Source of the DNA: UM-FILTER-47-13 sp964445195
GTDB taxonomy: Bacteria > Pseudomonadota > Alphaproteobacteria > Micavibrionales > Micavibrionaceae
Reading direction: 5' to 3'
DNA: 64,000 bases
Assembly (NCBI GenBank): GCA_964445195.1
Contig: CAYUKA010000006.1
Coordinates: 1-64,000, forward strand
Shown: positions 9,294 through 18,400 of the stretch, one piece after another
Layout: each line of letters begins with the position of its first letter
Position numbering within the stretch: the stretch's first letter is position 1
Translations under genes and position numbers: made by a program
Notes under the pieces: generated by a model
Seen by the model: only the letters and a program-made list of their open reading frames with translations
What the model was told of the DNA's origin: nothing
The model's database searches: none

Positions 9294-9315
9294 GCAGTGG
9301 CGTGGAGAGTATGAG

Positions 9316-12300
9316 ATGATTCTCTCTGACATCTCCGTCAAACGCCCTGTTTTCGCCAGCGTTATCTCGCTGCTGCTGATTGCGTTCGGCCTTGTCTCGT
9401 TCGAGCGCCTGTCGCTACGCGAGTATCCGGATATCGATCCGCCGGTCGTAACGGTTGAGGTGTCCTATCCCGGCGCACCCGCCAATATTGTCGAGACACG
9501 CGTAACGGAACTGATCGAGGAGCGGATCGCCGGAATCGAAGGGATCGAGTTTATCGAGTCGTCTTCGCAGGACGGCGAGTCGAATGTCACGATTGAATTT
9601 TCGATCAACCGCGATATTAACGAAGCCGCCAACGATGTCCGTGACCGCGTATCGGGCATTCAGGACAACCTGCCCGAAGAGGCCGAGCCGCCGGAAGTCC
9701 AGAAAGTCGACAGTAATGATGATGTGATCATTTGGCAAAACCTGTCCAGCGACCGGATGAGCGTGCCGGAACTCACCGATTACGCGGAGCGCTACCTGGT
9801 CGACCAGTATTCGGCCCTTGACGGCGTCGCGCGGATTCGGGTCGGCGGCGGGCTGCGCTATGCGATGCGGATCTGGCTCGACCGGCAGGCGCTGGCGGCG
9901 CGTAATTTAAGCGTTAGTGATGTCGAACGCGCTTTACGGGCCGAGAATGTCGAACTGCCCGCCGGGACGCTGCAATCGGATGAACGTATTTTCAAGGCCC
10001 GGGTCGAGCGTAACTTTAAGGAGCCGGACGATTTCGCCAGACTGGTTCTCGCCCGCGGCGATGACGGTTATCTGGTCCGGCTCGGCGATGTCGCCCGCGT
10101 CGAAAAAGGCGTGGTTGAAGACCGGCTGTTTTTCCGCGGAAACGGCGAACCGATGGTCGGCATCGGCGTCATCAGGCAATCAACGGCAAACACGATTGAC
10201 GTCTCACGCGCGGTCAAGGGACTGACCGAGAGACTCTCAAAAAATCTGCCGGAAGGGATGCGCATTTCGCAAAGCTATGATGCCGCCGTCTTTATCGAAT
10301 CCTCAATCGCCGAAGTGTATAAGACCCTGTTCATCGCCATTGGCTGCGTCGTATTCGTGATCTACCTGTTTCTCGGCAGCTTCCGCGCCATGCTGATCCC
10401 GGCGGTGACGGTGCCGATTTCACTGATCGCGACTTTCACGGTGGTCTATGCGCTCGGCTTTTCGGTCAATTTGCTGACCCTGCTGGCGCTGGTGCTGGCG
10501 ATCGGACTGGTGGTCGATGATGCGATTGTCATGCTGGAAAATATCGTCCGGCGCATCCAGGAAAAGGGCGAAACACCGCTGGTCGCGGCTTATAAAGGCG
10601 CGCGGCAGGTCGGCTTCGCGATTGTCGCCACGACGCTGGTGCTGATTTCCGTTTTTGTGCCGATCACCTTCCTGCAGGGCGATATCGGCCGCCTGTTTAC
10701 CGAGTTTGCCTTAACGATCGCGGCGGCGGTGGCATTTTCCTCGATCGTCGCCCTAACCCTCTCACCGGCGCTGGCCTCGCTGCTGCTGAAGAAAGAGGAG
10801 AATGGCGGTAACCGGATCGTAAAAACCGTTGAAGGCGCGTTTAAATGGTTACGGCGCGGCTATACCGCCCTGCTGGTCAGGGTGCTGAAAGCGCCTCTTC
10901 TTGTCTCCATCGTCTTCTTTGCTTTGTTAGGCGGCACAGCGTGGTTGTATCCGCATGTTAAACAGGAATTCACGCCGCGCGAAGACCGCGGCGCCTTCTT
11001 TCTTATCGTCAGCGGCCCGGAAGGATCGAGCTACAAATATATCGAAGAATATATGACCGAGATCGAAAGCCGCCTGATGCCCTATGTCGATAACGGCAAG
11101 TTCAAACGGTTATTGGTGCGCGCCCCCCGCGGCTTCGGCAATATCGAAAATTTCAACGGCGGTTTTGTAATCGTGATCATGGAGGACTGGAGCCAGCGCC
11201 GTTCCGCCTTTACCATCATGAATGAAATCCGCGGTACGCTGTCCGACCTGCCCGGCGTCCGCGCCTTCCCGGTGATGCGGCAGGGGCTGGGCGGCGGCAC
11301 CCAAAAGCCGGTGCAATTTGTGCTCGGCGGTTCGACCTATGAGGAGTTGGCGGCATGGCGCGATATCATTCTTGAGAAAGTGGCCGCAGACAATCCCGGC
11401 TTTAACGGTCTGGACAGCGACTACAAGGAAACAAGGCCGCAAATTGACTTTACTGTCAATTATGACCGCGCCGCCGATCTGGGCGTCACGGTTGAGGAGA
11501 TCGGCCGGACACTGCAGACCTTAATGGGCGGCCGCAATGTCACAACCTTCCTTGACCGCGGCGAAGAATATGATGTCGTGCTTGAGGGCAAGCGCAGCGT
11601 GCAGCAAAGCTTTAATGATATTGAAAGCATTTATGTCCGCTCCGGGCGCTCCGGGCGCCTGATCCCGCTTTCGAACCTTGTCACCATCACCGAATACGGC
11701 GCGGCGGAAACGCTGTCACGCTATAACCGCATACGGGCAATCACGCTGGAAGCCAACCTTGAAGACGGCTATGCGCTTGGCGACGCGCTGGCGCATCTGG
11801 AAACGCTGGTGCGCGAACACCTGCCGGACCAGGCCGTGGTCGATTACAAAGGACAAAGCCGCGATTTTGTCACCGCGGGCAGTTCAATCATTTTTGTCTT
11901 CCTGCTCGGCCTTGTCGTCGTCTTCCTTGTCCTCGCCGCGCAATTCGAAAGCTATATCCATCCGTTTGTGATCATGCTGACGGTGCCGCTGGCCACCGGC
12001 GGCGGCCTGCTCGGGCTGTACCTGTTTGACGGCAGCCTGAATATCTACTCGCAGATCGGACTGATTATGCTGGTCGGGCTGGCGGCCAAGAACGGCATTC
12101 TGATTGTCGAGTTCGCCAACCAGCTGCGCGATGAGGGGCTTCAGTTCTCCCGCGCGCTGCTGGAAGCCGCCGAAGTCAGGTTCCGCCCGATTGTCATGAC
12201 CGGCCTGACAACCATTGCCGGCACAATCCCGCTGATCCTGACCAGCGGCGCCGGGGCGGAAACCCGGATCAGTATCGGCATTGTCGTGCTGACCGGCGTG

Positions 12301-12423
12301 CTGGCCGCCACCATCTTTACGCTGTTCATCGTACCCGCCGCCTACAGCCTGCTCGCCCGCCGCACCGGCTCGCCTAACGATGTGGCCCGGCGCCTCGAGG
12401 CCGAGAGCAAGGCCGGCGGATAG
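9316..12423 (+). CDS. RND multidrug efflux permease, HAE1/AcrB family
   Basis: Proton-driven inner-membrane trimer of the pump. It starts with the family N-terminus (SDISVKRPVFASVISLLLIAFG) and SLREYPDIDPP, with YPGAPA and the porter-domain motif ALDGVARIRVGG. TM4 carries GLVVDDAIVMLENIVRR, including the essential Asp-Asp pair for proton relay. The second half mirrors this, with VGLAAKNGILIVEFANQLRD and RFRPIVMTGLTTIAGTIPL. The length of 1035 residues and twelve predicted TM segments match the family. A good ribosome site (ggagag) precedes the ATG at 9316. Substrate range unknown. Confidence 0.95.
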   Translation: MILSDISVKRPVFASVISLLLIAFGLVSFERLSLREYPDIDPPVVTVEVSYPGAPANIVETRVTELIEERIAGIEGIEFIESSSQDGESNVTIEFSINRDINEAANDVRDRVSGIQDNLPEEAEPPEVQKVDSNDDVIIWQNLSSDRMSVPELTDYAERYLVDQYSALDGVARIRVGGGLRYAMRIWLDRQALAARNLSVSDVERALRAENVELPAGTLQSDERIFKARVERNFKEPDDFARLVLARGDDGYLVRLGDVARVEKGVVEDRLFFRGNGEPMVGIGVIRQSTANTIDVSRAVKGLTERLSKNLPEGMRISQSYDAAVFIESSIAEVYKTLFIAIGCVVFVIYLFLGSFRAMLIPAVTVPISLIATFTVVYALGFSVNLLTLLALVLAIGLVVDDAIVMLENIVRRIQEKGETPLVAAYKGARQVGFAIVATTLVLISVFVPITFLQGDIGRLFTEFALTIAAAVAFSSIVALTLSPALASLLLKKEENGGNRIVKTVEGAFKWLRRGYTALLVRVLKAPLLVSIVFFALLGGTAWLYPHVKQEFTPREDRGAFFLIVSGPEGSSYKYIEEYMTEIESRLMPYVDNGKFKRLLVRAPRGFGNIENFNGGFVIVIMEDWSQRRSAFTIMNEIRGTLSDLPGVRAFPVMRQGLGGGTQKPVQFVLGGSTYEELAAWRDIILEKVAADNPGFNGLDSDYKETRPQIDFTVNYDRAADLGVTVEEIGRTLQTLMGGRNVTTFLDRGEEYDVVLEGKRSVQQSFNDIESIYVRSGRSGRLIPLSNLVTITEYGAAETLSRYNRIRAITLEANLEDGYALGDALAHLETLVREHLPDQAVVDYKGQSRDFVTAGSSIIFVFLLGLVVVFLVLAAQFESYIHPFVIMLTVPLATGGGLLGLYLFDGSLNIYSQIGLIMLVGLAAKNGILIVEFANQLRDEGLQFSRALLEAAEVRFRPIVMTGLTTIAGTIPLILTSGAGAETRISIGIVVLTGVLAATIFTLFIVPAAYSLLARRTGSPNDVARRLEAESKAGG

Positions 12424-12450
12424 AGCAGCGCGTACCGCTTAGGCCCGTTA

Positions 12451-12518
12451 TTATGGGATTACTTTCAGCGTGGCTTCGTCGGTCAGGCCGGTCATGCCGA
12501 AAATCGTTGCCGGTTCTC
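12451..12518 (-). pseudogene. Remnant of an RTX-protein C-terminus
   Basis: Read on the minus strand this stretch gives ...REPATIFGMTGLTDEATLKVIP and a stop. It matches the last residues of the large RTX protein at 15444-20060 (RVATIFGVTGLTDEVALETAG). The match covers about 20 codons, and upstream sequence on that strand does not continue as an RTX gene. I infer the 3' end of a deleted or recombined paralogue left between the RND permease and flagellin genes. Confidence 0.7.
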
Positions 12519-12648
12519 GTTTTTTCAATTTTTAGCGAAACCGTTCGAAATATTTAGTAGCGCTTCGTTATAGATTTGGTAATAATTAGCTCTCACAATA
12601 AGAATTAGAATAGAATATTCTCGATTAAGCATAATAGAAGGATTCTAT

Positions 12649-14340
12649 ATGGTTAGCGATACCGTGCTGGGATTTAGCATAAGATCTCAGCTTCTCGCAT
12701 TACAGAGAACATCAAGGGCGATTGATGCGTCGCAGCTCCGGCTTGCGAGCGGCCTGCGCGTGAATTCTGCGCTCGATAATCCACAAAATTTCTTCAGCGC
12801 CGGTTCCCTGAAAAACCGGGCATCAGATATTATCCGGCTACTCGACAATATCGGCCAGAACATTCAGACAATAGAAAGCGCCGATGCGGGCGTGCAAGCG
12901 CTGGCCAGTCTGGTTGAGCAGGCCGACGGCATCACCCAGCAGGCGCGCGATTTGCTGCCCACGCTGCAGACCGAGGCCGTCGCTGTCGGCGATACCGACC
13001 TGCGCGGGGTAAATGACCTCACCAGCCTGGACGGTATTAATGCCGGCGACAGGCTACGTTTCACGTTCCGCGACCGGGAAGACGAGACGATCAGCCCGCC
13101 CGCCGTCCTTGTCAGCATTGAGGCCAATATGTCAGGCGTCGAGCTGGCCGGCGCCATAAACAACCTCAATGACGGTTTGAGTGAACAGACAGTCGCCGCC
13201 CGGCTGGACGAAGCCGGCCGGCTTGAAGTCAAAACGGTCAATGGCGAGATCATGATGATCGAATTCGTCTCCGGTGCGATCGGCACAGGCACGCAGGCCA
13301 CCAATCTCGCCCTTGCCGGCGCCCTGGGTTTCCAGCAACAGACCGCGTTTTCCAACGATATCCTTAACGCGAACAGTGTCGGCTTCGTAGTCTATCCCGA
13401 TGCTACCCTGACCTCCTTTATATTTGAAGATGTCCTCACTGGCGAAACGGCGCGGCGCAGTACCCTGCTAAACAACCTGCGCACACCGGACGGGTTCAAC
13501 CCGTTTTTCAACCTTCTCAGCGCGGCGGACAACTATGAAATCGGCGTTAATGGCGGCACACGCGAAGTGATTGATATTAATCCCACACTGTCCGTACAGG
13601 GCCTGATCGATGAGATCAATACGAGCGATTCCCTTGGAAAACTGATCGAGGCCGGTTTTAACGAAGAAACCGGGCAAATTACGATCGCCGCCGTCAGCGG
13701 CCAGGTCCAGAGTATCGAAATCGGCGCGAGTTCGCCGGATATTCTTGTCGCCTATCTGGGTTTTGATGTACGCGCCCCGGTTGCTTTCGGACCGCTCTTC
13801 ACGCCGGATATCAGTTCGATCAAACTGCCGGCAGCCGCCGGTGCAATCAGGCAGCTTGAAAACGAATATAACAATATCCTCGCACAGATTGACTTGCTGA
13901 TCACACGGCAGGATACCGGCTATCGGGGCATAAACCTGCTGGACGGCGATGATATGGAAACATTTTTCAACGAACGGCGCACCTCCTCACTAGTCACCGC
14001 GGGCGTTGATTTTTCGTCGGCCGGTCTGGGCCTGAACAGCGCCGATTTCATTAGCGTCAGCAGCATCGACAACACACTGGCCGAGCTGCGCACGGCGCTG
14101 GAGAGCATCAGGAATTTCGGCACATCGCTGGCCAATGACCTGAATATCATCCAGGCCCGCGAAATCAGTATCACAGGCACGATCAACACCCTCGAAGAAG
14201 GGGCCGACAAGCTGACCCTGGCCGACCAGAACCAGGAAGGGGCCGTCATGCTCGCCCTGCAGGTCACACAGCAGCTGGCAATCACCGCGCTGTCTCTGGC
14301 TGCCAATTCACAGCGCAGCGTCCTGTCTCTGTTCAGCTAG
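12649..14340 (+). CDS. Flagellin with IN-type inserts
   Basis: Structural flagellar filament-type protein. The conserved N-terminal D0/D1 helices are present: SQLRLASGLRVNSALDNPQNFFSA, then IGQNIQTIESADAGVQALASLV. So is the C-terminal D0 helix, ending QVTQQLAITALSLAANSQRSVLSLFS. Between them are two segments resembling flagellin IN motifs (about residues 110-210 and 290-360), putting the length at 563. No signal peptide, as expected for export by the flagellar type III apparatus. gaagga precedes the ATG in an AT-rich leader. No other flagellar gene is in the window, so it may be a secondary or orphan flagellin. Confidence 0.88.
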   Translation: MVSDTVLGFSIRSQLLALQRTSRAIDASQLRLASGLRVNSALDNPQNFFSAGSLKNRASDIIRLLDNIGQNIQTIESADAGVQALASLVEQADGITQQARDLLPTLQTEAVAVGDTDLRGVNDLTSLDGINAGDRLRFTFRDREDETISPPAVLVSIEANMSGVELAGAINNLNDGLSEQTVAARLDEAGRLEVKTVNGEIMMIEFVSGAIGTGTQATNLALAGALGFQQQTAFSNDILNANSVGFVVYPDATLTSFIFEDVLTGETARRSTLLNNLRTPDGFNPFFNLLSAADNYEIGVNGGTREVIDINPTLSVQGLIDEINTSDSLGKLIEAGFNEETGQITIAAVSGQVQSIEIGASSPDILVAYLGFDVRAPVAFGPLFTPDISSIKLPAAAGAIRQLENEYNNILAQIDLLITRQDTGYRGINLLDGDDMETFFNERRTSSLVTAGVDFSSAGLGLNSADFISVSSIDNTLAELRTALESIRNFGTSLANDLNIIQAREISITGTINTLEEGADKLTLADQNQEGAVMLALQVTQQLAITALSLAANSQRSVLSLFS

Positions 14341-14405
14341 CGCCGGCGTCCCTGCAAGTCTGGAGCAAAGCCGCCGATAAGACACCGCACAAAGCTTAGG
14401 GCCCG

Positions 14406-15350
14406 TTACGCGATTGTCTTCAGCGCGCCCTTGAAGCTGTCTATCGTCTCATAACCTTTTGCCTGCATAATGCCGGCCAGCTCCTGTTCGATACGGGCAA
14501 AGCAGTCCGTCCCTTCGCGCATCAACTGCGTGCCGACCTGCACGGCACTGGCGCCGCATAAAATATGCTCGAACGCATCCATGCCGCTTTTCACACCGCC
14601 GCAGCCGATAATCGCGATGCGCCGGTCAAGCAGTGTATAAAATCGCCGTACATTGGCCAGCGCCGTAGGCTTGACGAAATCACCGCCGATCCCGCCGAAA
14701 CCCTCTTTGGGCCTGATCACAACCGACTCCGTCTCCGGGTCAATGACCAGGCCGTTGCCGATACTGTTGATACAGGTCACAAAAGCGATGGGAAAATCAT
14801 TCAGCACCGCCGCCATCATCTCGAAATGCGGCATGTCGAAATAAGGCGGCAGCTTGACACCCAGCGGTTGTTTTGCTTGCGCAAACACCATATCAAGCAG
14901 GCGGCGGCTCTCTTCAAAATCATAGCCGGTCTGCGGCTTGCCCGGCACGTTCGGGCATGACAGGTTCAGCTCGATCGCCGCGATATGCTCATAACCGGCC
15001 AGCGCGGTGATGATCTGCAAATTGTCTTGGTAACTCAGCCCCGAAACGGACATGAAATAAGGTTTGCCGTAAACGGCGACGTCTTCCGCAAAGCGGGCGT
15101 AAAATTCATAGCCCTGATTGGGCAGGCCCATGCTGTTGATGCTGCCCCACGCGGTTTCAATATAGCGCGGCTCTTCATTGCCGGCGCGTTCCTGCAGGGT
15201 CGCGCTCTTGGTCAGGATGGCGCCGGCGCGGCTGTCCCCCAGCGCATGCAACTCCTCGGCGCTGCTGCATAAGGGGCCGGAGGCATTGTAAAGACATGAT
15301 GATAAAGACGTTGCGGCAATTGTCGTCGCCAGGCTAACCGGTAGGGGCAT
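14406..15350 (-). CDS. pyrD: Dihydroorotate dehydrogenase, class 1A type
   Basis: Oxidises dihydroorotate to orotate in pyrimidine synthesis. The sequence follows the soluble, fumarate-using class 1A enzymes (Lactococcus PyrDA) along its whole length: NASGPLCSSAEEL, GAILTKSATLQERAGN, GSINSMGLPNQG, ELNLSCPNVPGKPQ with the active-site Cys typical of class 1, GVKLPPYFDMPHF, INSIGNGLVIDPE, KEGFGGIGG and IIGCGGVKSGMDAFEHILCGA for FMN phosphate. The length of 314 residues fits. There is no N-terminal membrane helix of the class 2 enzymes usual in proteobacteria. GAAGG precedes the ATG. Transcribed alone on the minus strand. Confidence 0.93.
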   Translation of the reverse strand: MPLPVSLATTIAATSLSSCLYNASGPLCSSAEELHALGDSRAGAILTKSATLQERAGNEEPRYIETAWGSINSMGLPNQGYEFYARFAEDVAVYGKPYFMSVSGLSYQDNLQIITALAGYEHIAAIELNLSCPNVPGKPQTGYDFEESRRLLDMVFAQAKQPLGVKLPPYFDMPHFEMMAAVLNDFPIAFVTCINSIGNGLVIDPETESVVIRPKEGFGGIGGDFVKPTALANVRRFYTLLDRRIAIIGCGGVKSGMDAFEHILCGASAVQVGTQLMREGTDCFARIEQELAGIMQAKGYETIDSFKGALKTIA

Positions 15351-15443
15351 AACAACCTTCTTTCACACATCGGCGTTACGGCTTGTTTGTAACAGGACGT
15401 ATCAGGGAACAGAGCGTTTGACAATGATAAAGACGCGGCCGTG

Positions 15444-18400
15444 CTAGCTGGTAATCAGCGTACCGGCAGTTTCAAGCGCGACTTCGTCGGTCAGGCCGGT
15501 CACGCCGAAGATCGTGGCGACGCGGGTATTATTGCCAAAATTGCCGCCGCCGCCTGAATCGACGCGCAGGTCCGAGTCAGTGCCATTATCGGTGATCCGT
15601 ACGAACAGGGTCAGGTCATCCACACCCTGCGTATAGCCGGTCAGCAGGTCGGAAATATCAAGCGCGTCACCGTCACCGGTGGAGAAGGTATAAACCCGGT
15701 CGCGGTCCTGCGGGTTATCAAAGACGAACGTATCCGCCCCGCCGTCACCATAGAGATCATCACGGCCATCACCGCCATTCAGGATATCGTTATCCGCCCC
15801 GCCATAGAGCGTATCGTTTGCATTGCCGCCATTCAGTGTATCCGCCCCGGCTTCGCCGCGGATTGTATCGGCGCTGTTGGAGCCGGTGATGGTTTCATTA
15901 CCACCCTGGCCGCGCAGATCGCTGCCGTCCACTATGCCGTTGACGGTGCTCAGATCCATACCCGTGCCCGTATCGGCATAAATGATAAAGCCGTTGGTGT
16001 CGATATTGCGGATATCGGTAAAGGTTGTGGCCAGGTTGAATGTGGTGTTGCCCTCCAGGAACACATCGTCATTGCCGGCGCCGCCGTTATATTGATCGCC
16101 CAGGGCATCGGTGCCGCTGACAAAGAAATCATCGTTATCGCCGTCGCCGTTCAGAATGTCAGCCCCGGCGCCGCCGCGGATAATATCGCTGCCGCCGCCG
16201 CCATTGATCGTATCGGCCCCGGCATCACCGTAAATCGTATCCGTACCGCCCTGGCCGTTTAGCGTATCGTTACCGCCGTCACCGCGGATCGTGTCATTGG
16301 TGCCGGTGCCGGTAATGACTTCATCACCACCCTGGCCGCGCAGTTCGCCGCCGCCGGCAACCGTGCCGACGCCGGTCAGGTCAAAGCCCGTGCCGGTATC
16401 GGCGATCAGGTGAAAACCGCCGGTCTGAATCGTGTCGATATTGGCGAATGTGTTGGCAAGATTAAAATAGGAATCCGCCTGCAGGTAAATCTCATCGTTA
16501 TTGTTCACGCCGTCATAGCTGTCGCCGAGCGATTCAGTGCCGGTGATAAAGAAATCATCGTTACCGCCGCCGCCGATCAGGATGTCCGCCCCGGCGCCGC
16601 CATAGATATCATCATCGCCGGTGCCGCCGTCAATCGTATCCGCACCGTCATTGCCGTACAGGGTATCGGCGCCGTCATGGCCGTCGATTGTATCGTCACC
16701 GTCACCGCCGCTAATCGTATCGGCGCTGTCGGAACCGGTGATGTTTTCGTTGCCGGTCGTACCGTTAATCGTGCTGCCACCAACAACGTCGATAGCGCTC
16801 AGATTAATTGCGGCATTGGCCACGACATTCATCGTAAAACCGCCGGACTGGATCGTTTCAATCGATATGAAGCTATTGGCTGAATTGAAGAACACATCGG
16901 CCTGCAGGTATATTTCATCATTGTTGTTGCCGCCGTTATACTGATCGCCCAGCGCGTCTGTCCCGCTGATAAAGAAATCGTCGTTATTGTTGCCGCCATT
17001 CAGGATATCGGCACCCGCGCCGCCGTAGATGTCGTCATCGCCGGTACCGCCATCAATCGTATCCACGCCCGCATCGCCATAAATGATATCGTTACCGCCA
17101 TTGCCATTCAGCGTATCATCGCCGTCATCGCCGCGGATCGTGTCGTCGCTGTTGGACCCGGTGATGGTTTCATTGCCGGTCTGGCCCAGAAGTTCCCCGC
17201 CGCCATTGACCGTCTGGCCGGATAAATCCATGCCGTCACCAAGCGCCGCAATAATATTAAAGCCGCCGGTTTCGATACTGCTGATCGAATTGAAATCGGT
17301 TATCAGGTTGAAATAGGTATTGCCTTGCAAAATAACGCGATCCGCGCCGTTATTGCCGTTATAGACATCGCCCAGCCCTTCGGTGCCGGTAACAAAGAAA
17401 TCGTCATTGCCGTTACCGCCGTTCATGATGTCGGCGCCTTCGCCGCCATAGATATCGTCATCGCCGTTATTGGCGTTGACCGTATCATCGCCGTCGAACA
17501 TGCGGATGATATCGGCAGCGCCGCTTGCGGTGATCGTTTCATCACCGCCCTGGCCGTGCAGTTCGCCGCCGCCGTTCAGTGTCTGTCCGTTCACGCTATA
17601 GCTACCGTTCAGTTCTGCGATAATGTTGAAACCGCCGGTCTCGATGGAGTTGATGGAATTAAAGCCGGTGCCGGCATTAAAGAAGACATCGCTGCCCATA
17701 TAAACGCGATCGGTGCCGCCGCCGCCATTATAAAAGTCGCCGAGCGATTCCGTACCGTCAATATAAAAGTTATCGTTCTGGTTGCCGCCGTTCATGGTGT
17801 CGGCGCCCTCGCCGCCGTAAAAATTATCGGCGCCGTTATCGCCGTTGAGCGTATAATCGCCATCGCCACCGAACAGGTCGTCATTGCCGTCATCGCCGTA
17901 GATCACGTTCGCCCCGGCATCGCCGGTCAGCGTGTCGTTAAAGTTACTGCCGCGCAGATTTTCAATGCTATTGAGTGTATCGATGCCGCCGCCGCCATCA
18001 ACCCGGTCATCACCGTCACCGCCGAATAATGTGTCGTTGCCGCCGTCACCGTCCATATTGTCATCACCGGCCTCGCCATAGAGCGTATCATTGTTATCAC
18101 CGCCATCAACGATATCGTTGCCGTCACCGCCATAGATAAGATCATCGCCGTTATCGCCGTCAAGGTCGTCATTGCCGATTCCGCCAAAGATAAAATCATT
18201 GCCGTTGCCGCCATCGGCAACATCGGCACCATCACCGCCGACCAGCGTATCGCTGTCATTGCCGCCTTCCAGATCGTCATTGCCGGCGCCGCCGAACAGC
18301 ATATCGATGCCGTCACCCCCGCGCAGATTATCGTTGCCGCCCCAGCCGTAAATGTGATCGTCACCGTCATCGCCGAACAATGTATCGGCGGCGTTATCGT

